The notes beneath the pieces are model-generated. The model saw only the letters and a list, made by a program, of their open reading frames with translations. It was not told the DNA's origin and did no database searches. From Flavobacteriales bacterium UBA7612 (GTDB lineage: Bacteria; Bacteroidota; Bacteroidia; Flavobacteriales; Weeksellaceae): a stretch of 64,000 nt of DNA. Each line of letters opens with the position of its first letter. The first letter of the stretch is position 1. The stretch covers positions 1-64,000 of the forward strand of contig DLJQ01000004.1 in assembly GCA_002484335.1 (NCBI GenBank). Direction: 5' to 3'. Below are positions 1-7,640 of this stretch, piece by piece. The position numbers and the translations under genes were made by a program.

Positions 1-13
1 GAGCTACCAGGTC
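1..13 (-). tRNA. 5' end of a tRNA, cut by the window edge
   Basis: Read on the minus strand these 13 bases are GACCTGGTAGCTC, identical to the first 13 bases of the complete tRNA-Lys at 109-181. A TATATTTG promoter box lies at exactly the same distance upstream (19 nt) as for the complete copy. This is therefore the acceptor/D-stem start of a second tRNA, probably another tRNA-Lys, with the anticodon outside the window so its identity is inferred only. Confidence 0.75.
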
Positions 14-31
14 TCCGTTTTTTTCGGACTG

Positions 32-60
32 CAAATATACGATTATATTTGAGTTTTCAA
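32..60 (-). promoter_or_regulatory. Promoter of the left-edge tRNA (TAnnTTTG -7 box, TTG -33)
   Basis: The minus strand reads TATATTTG at 32-39 and TTG at 58-60, with an 18-nt spacer. This fits the Bacteroidota sigma-ABfr consensus (TTG, about 19 nt, TAnnTTTG). The box ends 19 nt before the tRNA 5' end, as for the second tRNA copy. Confidence 0.7.
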
Positions 61-108
61 AACGAAAAACAATTTATTTTAATAAATAAAAGAACGTTTA
101 GAATTAAG

Positions 109-181
109 TGACCTGGCTGGGGCTCGAACCCAGGACCCCAACATTAAAAGTGTTGTGCTCTACCAACTGAGCTACCAGGTC
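109..181 (-). tRNA. tRNA-Lys (anticodon UUU)
   Basis: A full 73-nt cloverleaf is visible on the minus strand. The acceptor stem GACCTGG pairs with CCAGGTC and is followed by discriminator A at 109. The D arm is GCTC...GAGC, the anticodon stem CAACA/TGTTG encloses the loop CTTTTAA (anticodon TTT at 146-148), and the T arm carries GGTTCGAGCC. No CCA is encoded, which is usual in this phylum. It belongs to a tandem group continuing past the left edge, but each copy has its own promoter. Confidence 0.97.
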
Positions 182-199
182 GTCTGCTTAAATCGAGTG

Positions 200-232
200 C
201 AAATATAGGGTGTTTAATACGAATTTAACAAA
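200..232 (-). promoter_or_regulatory. tRNA-Lys promoter (TAnnTTTG)
   Basis: The minus strand shows TATATTTG at 200-207 and TTTG at 229-232, 21 nt apart. The predicted transcription start is about 14 nt ahead of the tRNA 5' end. Confidence 0.75.
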
Positions 233-386
233 CCTTTTTGTTCTTTTTTTTCAAAAAAATGATTAAATATTTATATTTTAAGAACTTAAAAAGAGGTATT
301 TTTTTTAATTAAATTTAAAAAGAGCAAAAAAAGATCTGTTTTGTAAAAATAATTGAGTGGAGATGTGTTTTTAAAAGGATATATAA

Positions 387-394
387 TATATTTG
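387..394 (+). promoter_or_regulatory. Possible -7 box for the lipoprotein at 435
   Basis: TATATTTG matches TAnnTTTG about 40 nt before the ATG. No convincing -33 TTG is placed correctly. The rest of the 182-434 gap is AT-rich with no other gene seen. Confidence 0.5.
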
Positions 395-434
395 TCACAA
401 TCCAAATTATGGTTAGTGTTAATTAAATTTTTAG

Positions 435-1040
435 ATGAAAAATAAAATATTTTATATAATTATTGCATTATTGTTCGTGGTATCGTGTAAAAAATCTGAT
501 AATCCTGAGGCTGATGTGCCAGATTCTGAATATGCTAATAATTGTAATGAACAAACAAAAGATGCTCATTTAGCTAATTTAACATTAAAAGATCTAAAAG
601 GTTTGATAAAAGAACAACCACAAATTATTCATCAAAAATTAAATGATCGTTGTTTCAAAGTATCAAAACTTGGTAAAAACTTATATATACAGAATATTGA
701 TCGATTAGATTCTTTGAAAATAAAGAAAAATAATCAAGGAACTATGTTTTTAAATAAAATAACAGCAATAGAAATTTCGCAAGAGATTGTTTATAAATTA
801 ACATATTCTTTCCCTATAAAATTTTTGAATCAATATAGAGCAGAAATTAAAAAAGATACTCCAAAATCTAAATACCATCATTCTAATGCTACGGTTACTA
901 ATGAAGAATTTAATGTAACTTATAACGTAGAAAGATTTGATGCAAAACGATTAGAAAAAACATATTCTTATCAGATTGATACTTTTGACGGATATGCTAG
1001 ATTAACAATTTTTTATTCGGAAGATTTACCTGTTAATTAA
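435..1040 (+). CDS. Hypothetical lipoprotein
   Basis: This 201-residue protein starts with a lipoprotein signal peptide (MKNKIFYIIIALLFVVSC). The lipobox VVSC places the acylated cysteine at residue 18, so export and membrane anchoring are well supported. The mature part is polar, rich in Lys and Asn, and has two further cysteines (near residues 37 and 73) that could form a disulfide. I recognise no family. It lies 17 bp upstream of the shikimate kinase gene on the same strand and could be co-transcribed with it, but nothing links their functions. The start is the ATG that directly precedes the signal peptide. Confidence 0.8.
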   Translation: MKNKIFYIIIALLFVVSCKKSDNPEADVPDSEYANNCNEQTKDAHLANLTLKDLKGLIKEQPQIIHQKLNDRCFKVSKLGKNLYIQNIDRLDSLKIKKNNQGTMFLNKITAIEISQEIVYKLTYSFPIKFLNQYRAEIKKDTPKSKYHHSNATVTNEEFNVTYNVERFDAKRLEKTYSYQIDTFDGYARLTIFYSEDLPVN

Positions 1041-1057
1041 AATTAATATAAAACTAA

Positions 1058-1585
1058 ATGATAATCTCTTTAATTGGTTACATGGGTAGTGGGAAAACCA
1101 CTACAGGAAAAGATTTAGCAAAAGCTATTGGATATGAATTTATTGATTTAGATGAGTTCATTGAAAAAAAATATGAGAAAAAAATTACTGAAATTTTTGA
1201 ACAAGAAGGAGAGTTAGGTTTTCGAAAAAAAGAAAAGGATGCTTTACAAGAAATTTTAACAAGTACAAATATTGTTTTATCTCTTGGTGGAGGAACACCT
1301 GTATACTATAATAATATTGATGAAATTGTAGATAAAAGTATTTCTATTTTCTTGAGAGTTCAATTACCATATTTAGTAAAGCGATTAGAGAGTAAAAAAC
1401 ATACTAGACCATTGATTGCTCATTTATCTAATGATGAAATGATGGAGTTTATAGCAAAACATTTATTTGAACGAAATCAATTCTATCAAAAATCAAAATA
1501 TACAATTAATATATCTAATCAAAGTCCATTAGAAATATTAGATGAAATAATGAATCAGTTAAAACAAGAGAAGATTTGGATTTAA
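1058..1585 (+). CDS. aroK: Shikimate kinase
   Basis: Shikimate kinase phosphorylates shikimate at O3 with ATP in chorismate and aromatic amino-acid synthesis, in the cytoplasm. The 175-residue length is normal for the family. Visible motifs are the Walker A loop GYMGSGKTTTG (residues 7-17), the shikimate-binding Asp pair in IDLDEF (D30, D32), the arginine in GELGFRKKE (R56), the glycine-rich GGGTP (77-81), and a LID-region Arg in HTRPL near residue 117. Its last codons overlap the stop of the convergent S4-domain gene by 4 bp. The DNA there is a perfect 14-bp inverted repeat that may serve as a shared terminator. Confidence 0.95.
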   Translation: MIISLIGYMGSGKTTTGKDLAKAIGYEFIDLDEFIEKKYEKKITEIFEQEGELGFRKKEKDALQEILTSTNIVLSLGGGTPVYYNNIDEIVDKSISIFLRVQLPYLVKRLESKKHTRPLIAHLSNDEMMEFIAKHLFERNQFYQKSKYTINISNQSPLEILDEIMNQLKQEKIWI

Positions 1586-1598
1586 TCCAAATCTTCTC
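1568..1598. terminator. Perfect 14-bp inverted repeat across two convergent stop codons
   Basis: GAGAAGATTTGGAT (1568-1581) is exactly complementary to ATCCAAATCTTCTC (1585-1598), with loop TTA. The repeat consists of the last codons of aroK and of the S4 gene. The U-rich tract after the stem is weak on both strands, so it is a candidate bidirectional terminator rather than a textbook one. Confidence 0.55.
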
Positions 1599-1995
1599 CT
1601 ATAATTAATTTTTCTTCTCCTGTACTTTCTTCACCATCTAAATAATCATCTAAATCACGACGATCTTTTTTAGTTGGTCTTCCTTCTCCTTTTTCTCTAT
1701 AATAATCTTGAGAAAGTTTTCTTAATTCTAATACTTCATATTCTTCTTTTGGAGTTGTATCAATAATATGTAATGTAAGTAACTTTGCTCCAATCCTATT
1801 TTTAGGAACTTGTAAAACTTTAAAAGATAAATTGATTTGATCTTTTTTTACTTCTATACTATCACCTGGAATTATTTCACGAGATGCTTTTACAACAGCT
1901 CCATTTACTTTTATACGATTTTTTTTACATGCATCCGAAGCTAATGATCTTGTTTTATAATATCTAACACTCCACAAAAATTTATCTAATCTCAT
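1582..1995 (-). CDS. S4-domain RNA-binding protein (Hsp15-like)
   Basis: The protein has 137 residues. Residues 1-60 form an S4 RNA-binding domain: MRLDKFLWSVRYYKTRSLA is the typical helical start and KVNGAVVKASREIIPGD the turn and strand. The C-terminal tail is acidic and Lys-rich. In the family, Hsp15 (HslR) binds 50S subunits that carry stalled peptidyl-tRNA; that role here is inferred from homology. It converges on aroK with a 4-bp overlap of the stop codons. A general S4 protein of other function remains possible. Confidence 0.85.
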   Translation of the reverse strand: MRLDKFLWSVRYYKTRSLASDACKKNRIKVNGAVVKASREIIPGDSIEVKKDQINLSFKVLQVPKNRIGAKLLTLHIIDTTPKEEYEVLELRKLSQDYYREKGEGRPTKKDRRDLDDYLDGEESTGEEKLIIGEDLD

Positions 1996-2062
1996 TTTAA
2001 AATTTAATTTTACTAGGATAAACTAATATTTTTTCTAAATTCGCAATATAAATCGAAATAAC

Positions 2063-2821
2063 ATGATAAAGAAATTCTTTGTTACTTTAATTACTTGCTC
2101 AATTTTTTTAGTTAGTTGCAATAATGATGATGATAGTAGTATAAATAAAGAAACTAGAATCCCTATAGAAGAGAGAAATGCTTTAGATGATGAAGCTATA
2201 ACTCAATTCTTAAATGATTTTTATTTTAATCCTACAACTGGTAGATTAACTAAATTTGATACAATAACAGGGAATGATGATGATGCCTACCCAGCTTTAA
2301 AAACGATTGCAAAGCAAGATGATTTAGGAATTTGGTATGCAGAAAATCCTAATCATATAGGAACAGGAGAATCTATAGTGTCTAATGATAGTACTTCTAT
2401 TTATTTATCATATATTACATCATATTTTGTAGCAACAAATAGTACAGATTATACAAGAAAATATGGAGATATAGGAACATACAAAAATATTACTAGTATA
2501 AATACAGGAGATGGCTCAGCTCTACAAGACCCAGATTTCTATTATTTTATTCCTACAGCTACTGAAATTAAAAATGGAGTAAAAAGAGAAAATCTTGAAC
2601 TAAAAAACTTTGTTGAAGGTTTAAAACATTTTAAGACAACAGATAGAGCAATTACAGATTTATATAATTTTCAAGGAGTTATTATTCTACCTTCTCGATT
2701 AGCTTTTGCTCGTAACAAATATTATACAGGCAGCTCTCTTACAGATTATTCATCATATAGAGATGCATCTTTTATATTCAATTTCGAATTACCTAAAATA
2801 GAAAAAAGAACAACAGAATAA
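2063..2821 (+). CDS. Lipoprotein with a degenerate FKBP-type peptidyl-prolyl isomerase domain (tentative)
   Basis: The 252-residue protein has a lipoprotein signal with lipobox LVSC (Cys19) followed by NNDDDSS, a common Bacteroidota lipoprotein linker. The C-terminal third is reminiscent of FKBP isomerases of this phylum: FVEGLKHFK resembles the family's EGL..M stretch, VIILPSRLAFA resembles IPS.LAYG, and ASFIFNFELPKIE resembles TLVFEVEL. The usual glycines and aromatic active-site residues are poorly preserved, so catalysis is doubtful. It is followed by a clear hairpin terminator. The family call is my inference; the lipoprotein call is seen directly. Confidence 0.55.
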   Translation: MIKKFFVTLITCSIFLVSCNNDDDSSINKETRIPIEERNALDDEAITQFLNDFYFNPTTGRLTKFDTITGNDDDAYPALKTIAKQDDLGIWYAENPNHIGTGESIVSNDSTSIYLSYITSYFVATNSTDYTRKYGDIGTYKNITSINTGDGSALQDPDFYYFIPTATEIKNGVKRENLELKNFVEGLKHFKTTDRAITDLYNFQGVIILPSRLAFARNKYYTGSSLTDYSSYRDASFIFNFELPKIEKRTTE

Positions 2822-2845
2822 TTTTATTCTAGATATAATTATATA

Positions 2846-2878
2846 AAAAAAACCATCTGAAAATGATGGTTTTTTTTA
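2846..2878 (+). terminator. Intrinsic terminator
   Basis: The stem AAAACCATC / GATGGTTTT has loop TGAAAAT and is followed by eight T. It ends the lipoprotein gene at 2063-2821 ahead of pncB. Confidence 0.85.
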
Positions 2879-2911
2879 TCTTTATTAAAATTAAATAATC
2901 ATTTAAAAAAA

Positions 2912-4114
2912 ATGAGTATAGTCAATTCAATTATAGATAACGATTTTTACAAGTTTACGATGCAATTTGGTGTAACTAAATTATATCCTGATGTAAAAGC
3001 TCGTTATAAATTTATAAATAGAGGAGAACATAAATTTCCTGATGGTTTTGCAAAAGTCTTGCAAAAGGAAATTGATGCAATGGCTAATTTAGCTTTAACA
3101 AAATCAGAAAAAGAATTTTTTGCAAAAAACTGTCCTTATTTAAGTCCAGCTTATTTAGATTTCTTACAAGGTTATCGCTATGATCCTTCAGAAGTTATAA
3201 TTACCCAAAATGGATCTGATTTAGAAGTTGAAGTTGAAGGATATTGGTATAGGACAATTTTATGGGAGGTCCCTATTTTATATTTAATTAGTGAATTGTA
3301 TTATACATTGACTAATGCAGAAAGAATCTCTAATGCGGAAGTGATCGAGAGAACAAGTAACAAAGTTGATCTTTATAATCGTCTTGATGTAACAGTTGCA
3401 GAATTCGGAACTCGTCGTAGACATAGTTACGAAGTACAGGATGTAGTTGTACAAGAGTTAAAAAATCATTCAGGTAAAAGCTTTGTAGGGACATCAAATG
3501 TTCATTTTGCACATAAATATGATGTAAAACCTATCGGGACACATGCTCATGAATGGTTTATGTTTCATGGTGCAAGATATGGTTTTAAGATAGCGAATTC
3601 TATTAGTTTAGATCGTTGGGTAAAAGTATATTATGGAGATTTAGGTATTGCATTAACTGATACATATACTTCTGATGTTTTCTTTGGACAATTTGATAAA
3701 AAATTATCAAAATTATTTGATGGAGTTCGTCATGATTCAGGGGATCCTATTGAATTTGGAGAAAAAACAATTGCTCATTACCAAAAAATGGGTATTAATC
3801 CATTATTTAAAACAATAATTTTCTCTGATGGGTTGAATTCTGAAAAAGTGGAAACAATTACAAATTCATTCAAAGGAAGAATTGGTTTATCATTTGGGAT
3901 AGGTACAAATTTAACTAATGATACAGATTTGAGACCAATGAATATAGTTATGAAATTAACAGAAATATCTTCATTTGATATTCCTTGGACTGGAGTTGTT
4001 AAACTTTCTGATGAAAAAAATAAACATACAGGAACAGAACGAATGATATCTTTAGCTAAAGAAATGCTAAACTTAGATGATATTCCAGGGCATGATGCTC
4101 CAATAAATGATTAA
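2912..4114 (+). CDS. pncB: Nicotinate phosphoribosyltransferase
   Basis: The enzyme makes nicotinate mononucleotide from nicotinate and PRPP, coupled to ATP hydrolysis, in the NAD salvage (Preiss-Handler) pathway. The 400-residue length is that of bacterial PncB. Recognisable segments are the N-terminal DNDFYKFTMQ, EFGTRRRHS in the centre, the loop GTHAHEW with the family's phosphorylatable-histidine region near residue 210, and the phosphoribosyl-binding VRHDSGDP. It stands alone between two terminators, so it is probably a single-gene transcript. Confidence 0.95.
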   Translation: MSIVNSIIDNDFYKFTMQFGVTKLYPDVKARYKFINRGEHKFPDGFAKVLQKEIDAMANLALTKSEKEFFAKNCPYLSPAYLDFLQGYRYDPSEVIITQNGSDLEVEVEGYWYRTILWEVPILYLISELYYTLTNAERISNAEVIERTSNKVDLYNRLDVTVAEFGTRRRHSYEVQDVVVQELKNHSGKSFVGTSNVHFAHKYDVKPIGTHAHEWFMFHGARYGFKIANSISLDRWVKVYYGDLGIALTDTYTSDVFFGQFDKKLSKLFDGVRHDSGDPIEFGEKTIAHYQKMGINPLFKTIIFSDGLNSEKVETITNSFKGRIGLSFGIGTNLTNDTDLRPMNIVMKLTEISSFDIPWTGVVKLSDEKNKHTGTERMISLAKEMLNLDDIPGHDAPIND

Positions 4115-4121
4115 AGTAAAT

Positions 4122-4154
4122 AATAAAAAAAGGAGCTAATAGCTCCTTTTTTTA
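4122..4154. terminator. Bidirectional intrinsic terminator
   Basis: AAAAAGGAGCTA / TAGCTCCTTTTT form a stem with T-runs in both directions, between the convergent pncB and response-regulator genes. Confidence 0.9.
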
Positions 4155-4871
4155 TTATTCTAAAATATCTTTTGCATATTTTAAGATGAAGTCATTTTTA
4201 TATACTTCTCCTAAAGGAATTTCATTTTTATTAATATAAACTTTATGGTTATCGAATGAATCAATGAAATTTGTATTAACAACATATGACTTACTTACTC
4301 GTAAAAATAAATTGGAATTAATTTTCTGGTGAATTGTTTTTAAATTCATTGCAGTAATTAATTTTTGATTTTTTGTATGTATAATAACATAATCTTTCAA
4401 ACCTTCAATATATAAAATATCTGAAAAAAATATTTTATAAAATTTCCTGTCAGCCTTTATAAATATAAATTCTTCAGAATTAATTTCTACTTCATTTTCT
4501 AAATTATAATTCGTTAAAAGATTTTTATAAACAATGGCTTTATTAATAGCTTTATCCAATCTTTTTTTATCGATGGGTTTTAGTAAATAGTCAATAGCAT
4601 CTATTTCGTAACTTTTTATTGCATATTGTGAATAAGCAGTTGTAAAAATAACTAGAGTATTTTTATATAAATTTTCTGCAAATTCTAACCCATTCATTAA
4701 AGGCATTTCAATATCAAGAAATATAATATCAGGATTATTATTTTTTAAAAATTCAGATACTAGTTTTGTGTTAGAGAATGATCCTATTATTTCTAAATCA
4801 GAAACTTCTTTTATTAATGATAACATTTCTTCTCTTGCTAAGGGTTCGTCATCAATTATTATACAGTTCAT
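4155..4871 (-). CDS. LytTR-family response regulator
   Basis: This 238-residue protein combines an N-terminal receiver with a C-terminal LytTR DNA-binding domain. Receiver residues are the acidic pair in IIDDEP (D7, D8), phosphoacceptor D53 in IIFLDIEMP, Thr in VIFTTAY (77-78) and Lys98 in LLKPID. The C-terminal half (about 130-238) has the beta-rich LytTR pattern, with LFLRVSKSYVVN near the end. It overlaps the upstream histidine-kinase gene by 4 bp, so the two are translationally coupled and form one two-component system. Its target genes are not evident; the divergent genes at 6136 and 6554 are candidates. Confidence 0.93.
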   Translation of the reverse strand: MNCIIIDDEPLAREEMLSLIKEVSDLEIIGSFSNTKLVSEFLKNNNPDIIFLDIEMPLMNGLEFAENLYKNTLVIFTTAYSQYAIKSYEIDAIDYLLKPIDKKRLDKAINKAIVYKNLLTNYNLENEVEINSEEFIFIKADRKFYKIFFSDILYIEGLKDYVIIHTKNQKLITAMNLKTIHQKINSNLFLRVSKSYVVNTNFIDSFDNHKVYINKNEIPLGEVYKNDFILKYAKDILE

Positions 4872-5941
4872 AAAGGTATCATTAGATTTATAGTGTATTC
4901 ATTTTTAGATGATTCAATTTTCATATAGTAAGTATCATTGTATAACAAGTCTAGTCTACGCTTTATATTTGGAAGTCCTAAACCAAAATGTTTTTTATTT
5001 GTCTGAATATAGTTCTGATCAATTGAATTGCTACAAGTAAAAATAAGATATTTATTTTCTATTTCAATACTTAAACGTATGTAAGACGGTTTTCCATCTA
5101 TATCAAAACTATGTTTTATTGCATTTTCTACAAAAGTTGTAAATAGATTTGTAGGGATAAAAGTACTATTTAATGTTTTTTTATTTGTTTTGGTTTCTAT
5201 GATGATATCTAATTTTTCTTGTCTAATTTTTTCTAATTCAAGAAAATTAGTTAAAAAATTAATTTCAGAGCTAATTGGAGTTTTTTCTTCATTGTTTTCA
5301 TACAATTGATAACGAAGAAAATCGGAAAGTTTCATGATTACAATATTGGCTTTTTCAGGATCTTTTCTAATCAAAGCTTTTACATTGTTTAACATATTGA
5401 ATAAAAAATGAGGATTTATTTGATTTTTTAATTCATTTAATTCCATTTTTAAGGTCAAATTCTGTAATTCAGAAATTTGTAAACTGTCTTTTTTCCATTT
5501 TTGTAATAATTTTATTGTTGTAGATGTCATTATCATTGGAGCAATAATCATAATTCCATCATAATAATTTTTAGCATGATGAGCATTTTTATAAAAATCA
5601 GAAATTATATAACTCGAAAAAAATAATTTTAATACATATCCTATAATATTTATACTTAAAAAAACTAAAATAATGAGTAATAATATATAGGTAATATATC
5701 TTCCTTTGAAAAAGAAATTTGGGACAAGGAAATAAATATTTATATAAAATTTTATAACTAATAATAAGTATAATATCATTATCACTAAATATCGATGAAA
5801 ACCAAAATATTCTTTAGGAAAAGAAGTATTATATATTATGAAAAAGAATGTCGATAGAAATAGAAAATGTCGTAGGAATTTATATTTTCTTTCAACCAAA
5901 AAACTTATTATATCATTTTCTTGAATTAAATTATTGTTCAT
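4868..5941 (-). CDS. LytS/YehU-type sensor histidine kinase
   Basis: The 357-residue membrane kinase has about four hydrophobic segments in its first 150 residues (near 25-40, 52-75, 84-105 and 126-142). They are followed by the His_kinase (PF06580) motif NQINPHFLFNMLNNVKAL with phosphoacceptor His178, and an HATPase-like C-terminus containing FVENAIKHSF and GLGLPNIKRRL. No separate extracytoplasmic sensor domain is visible, so the signal is probably sensed within the membrane. The 4-bp overlap with the LytTR regulator identifies the partner. The divergent 194-bp gap to the gene at 6136 contains no clear promoter match. Confidence 0.92.
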   Translation of the reverse strand: MNNNLIQENDIISFLVERKYKFLRHFLFLSTFFFIIYNTSFPKEYFGFHRYLVIMILYLLLVIKFYINIYFLVPNFFFKGRYITYILLLIILVFLSINIIGYVLKLFFSSYIISDFYKNAHHAKNYYDGIMIIAPMIMTSTTIKLLQKWKKDSLQISELQNLTLKMELNELKNQINPHFLFNMLNNVKALIRKDPEKANIVIMKLSDFLRYQLYENNEEKTPISSEINFLTNFLELEKIRQEKLDIIIETKTNKKTLNSTFIPTNLFTTFVENAIKHSFDIDGKPSYIRLSIEIENKYLIFTCSNSIDQNYIQTNKKHFGLGLPNIKRRLDLLYNDTYYMKIESSKNEYTINLMIPL

Positions 5942-6135
5942 TATAATTTTTAATAAATACGAATTTAATTGATATTTTTTTATTAGATTAATTTAATATA
6001 CTAATCCTCTATTTTATTATACACATCTACTTTTTTGCATTTTGTAGAAAAAAATATCAGTTTCGTATAATAACTAAATTATAATACTAAATACTATTTT
6101 TCTTTGCTCTTATAGATAAAATAAAAAAAATATTT

Positions 6136-6552
6136 ATGGGGTTAAATAATTTTGATTATTGGTCAAAACAAATTGTTAATTCTAATTTTTCATATTCAAT
6201 TGAAGAAGAGAAAATAGTTAGAGCTGTAGATTTAGATCGTTTTATAGATTGCTATGATCCATCTATAAGAATAATGGATTGTGTAAATAATGACGTTTGT
6301 ATTGTGAAAGATAAGAGTGTGATGAAAGAAGTAACGTTATTAGATTTAAAGAATGTTGAAATTAATGATGAAAAAACATTCAATTTAGATCATCAGAAAA
6401 ACAATGAATCTTGGATTGTATTTGTAAATGATAAATTTGATTTTGTTTTAAATGAAGCTACTCATTTTATAGAAAGTAATAATTTACTTAAGATTTACGA
6501 CAAAATATTCTTGTTCAATTTTTTTCAATCTACAATAAAAGAGTTAAAGTAA
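6136..6552 (+). CDS. Hypothetical protein next to the LytS/LytTR system
   Basis: This 138-residue protein has no signal peptide or membrane segment. It is acidic and rich in Asp, Asn and Phe, with no motif I recognise. It is transcribed divergently from the histidine kinase and ends 1 bp before the exported barrel-like gene at 6554, so those two very likely share a transcript. The cytoplasmic, acidic character and the pairing with an exported protein are what can be said; no function is proposed. Confidence 0.65.
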   Translation: MGLNNFDYWSKQIVNSNFSYSIEEEKIVRAVDLDRFIDCYDPSIRIMDCVNNDVCIVKDKSVMKEVTLLDLKNVEINDEKTFNLDHQKNNESWIVFVNDKFDFVLNEATHFIESNNLLKIYDKIFLFNFFQSTIKELK

Positions 6553-6553
6553 T

Positions 6554-7525
6554 ATGCTACAATCATTTTTAAAAACAGTTTTACTTATCATTTTTTTACC
6601 AATATATACTTTTGCTCAAAATAAAGATAGTATTCAGAAAAGGGCAGTAGCTTTTGTTGCAGATAAATTTCCTTCTACACGTATTCTAAATGTAGAATAT
6701 ACAACATTGTCTCCGTATGATTTTAAACAAAAATTAGATGGAAGAGATTTATCTGAAAATAAAATGAAAAATTTTCAACAAATAAAAGCTAACGCTAATT
6801 TTTATTTTTTCAAGAAAGAAAAGTGGACAATATCAACTTCACTTAATTATAAGTACACAACTTTGGATGCAAAAGACAATAATTCTAATTTTGGTTATTT
6901 GAGCGAAAAAAATAATTTTCATTACCATTCAGAGGCAATAACAGCAAGTCATATATCTAGTTTATGGAATAAAATGGCTATTTATACGGCGACATTTTCT
7001 GTAGATGGAAATTAAAAAAGTTTTGAGAGAGCTCGTGGATTTTTAACTGGTAGTTTAATGCTGACAGCCAATGAAAGAACGAAACTTATTCTTGGTTTGG
7101 CAGTAATTATAGATCCTAGTACACAAGTTCCTGTTTTTCCAGTAATTTCTTATGAACATAAATTTAGAAATGGATGGATAGCTGATGTAATTTTACCAAA
7201 GAGGGTACAACTGAAAAAAGATGTATTTTCGAATGGTAGAATAGCTTTTGGTAGTGATATGGATATTAGTTCTTTTTATATGAATAAAAACAATAAAACA
7301 TATGAATATAGACAAACAGAAATAAATACAGGAGTTACTTATGAGCATAAAATAGGCGCATTTATAGGAACTGTGAAAACGGGAGTGCGTAGTGTTCCTG
7401 TAGCTAGAGTTTTTGATAAAAACGATTCATTTAATAATTATTTATATCAAGCAAGACCGAAATCTTCTTTTTACATAAATTTCGGAATTTCTTACAATCC
7501 ATTTGGTAACAAGAAGAGTAAGTAA
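6554..7525 (+). pseudogene. Exported beta-barrel-like protein interrupted by an in-frame TAA
   Basis: Two open stretches (6554-7015 and 7058-7525) lie in the same reading frame, separated by one TAA at 7013-7015. Translation through the stop gives ...SVDGN-stop-KSFERARGFLTGSLMLTANERT..., continuous with the second part. The intact gene would encode about 323 residues: a signal peptide ending near TFAQ, then alternating aromatic/polar strands ending in SFYINFGISYNPFG, typical of an outer-membrane barrel. It may belong to the flavobacterial DUF6268-like barrels, but this is uncertain. No frameshift is needed, so the cause is a nonsense substitution, a sequencing error, or read-through. Confidence 0.75.
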
Positions 7526-7614
7526 AATAAATCATAAAAATTATTTTTTTTAATACAATTATTTTTAATATTTAAATAATATAAAATTTATAGTAATAAA
7601 AAATAAATTTATCT

Positions 7615-7622
7615 TAAATTTG
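7615..7622 (+). promoter_or_regulatory. typA -7 box
   Basis: TAAATTTG (TAnnTTTG) lies 18 nt ahead of the typA ATG, predicting a short leader of about 14 nt. No clear -33 TTG is seen. Confidence 0.6.
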
Positions 7623-7640
7623 CACCCATAATTTTCAAGA

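Noticed and set aside
7016..7057. Frameshift between the halves of the barrel gene
   Set aside because: Both halves are in the same frame; only the TAA at 7013-7015 interrupts it.
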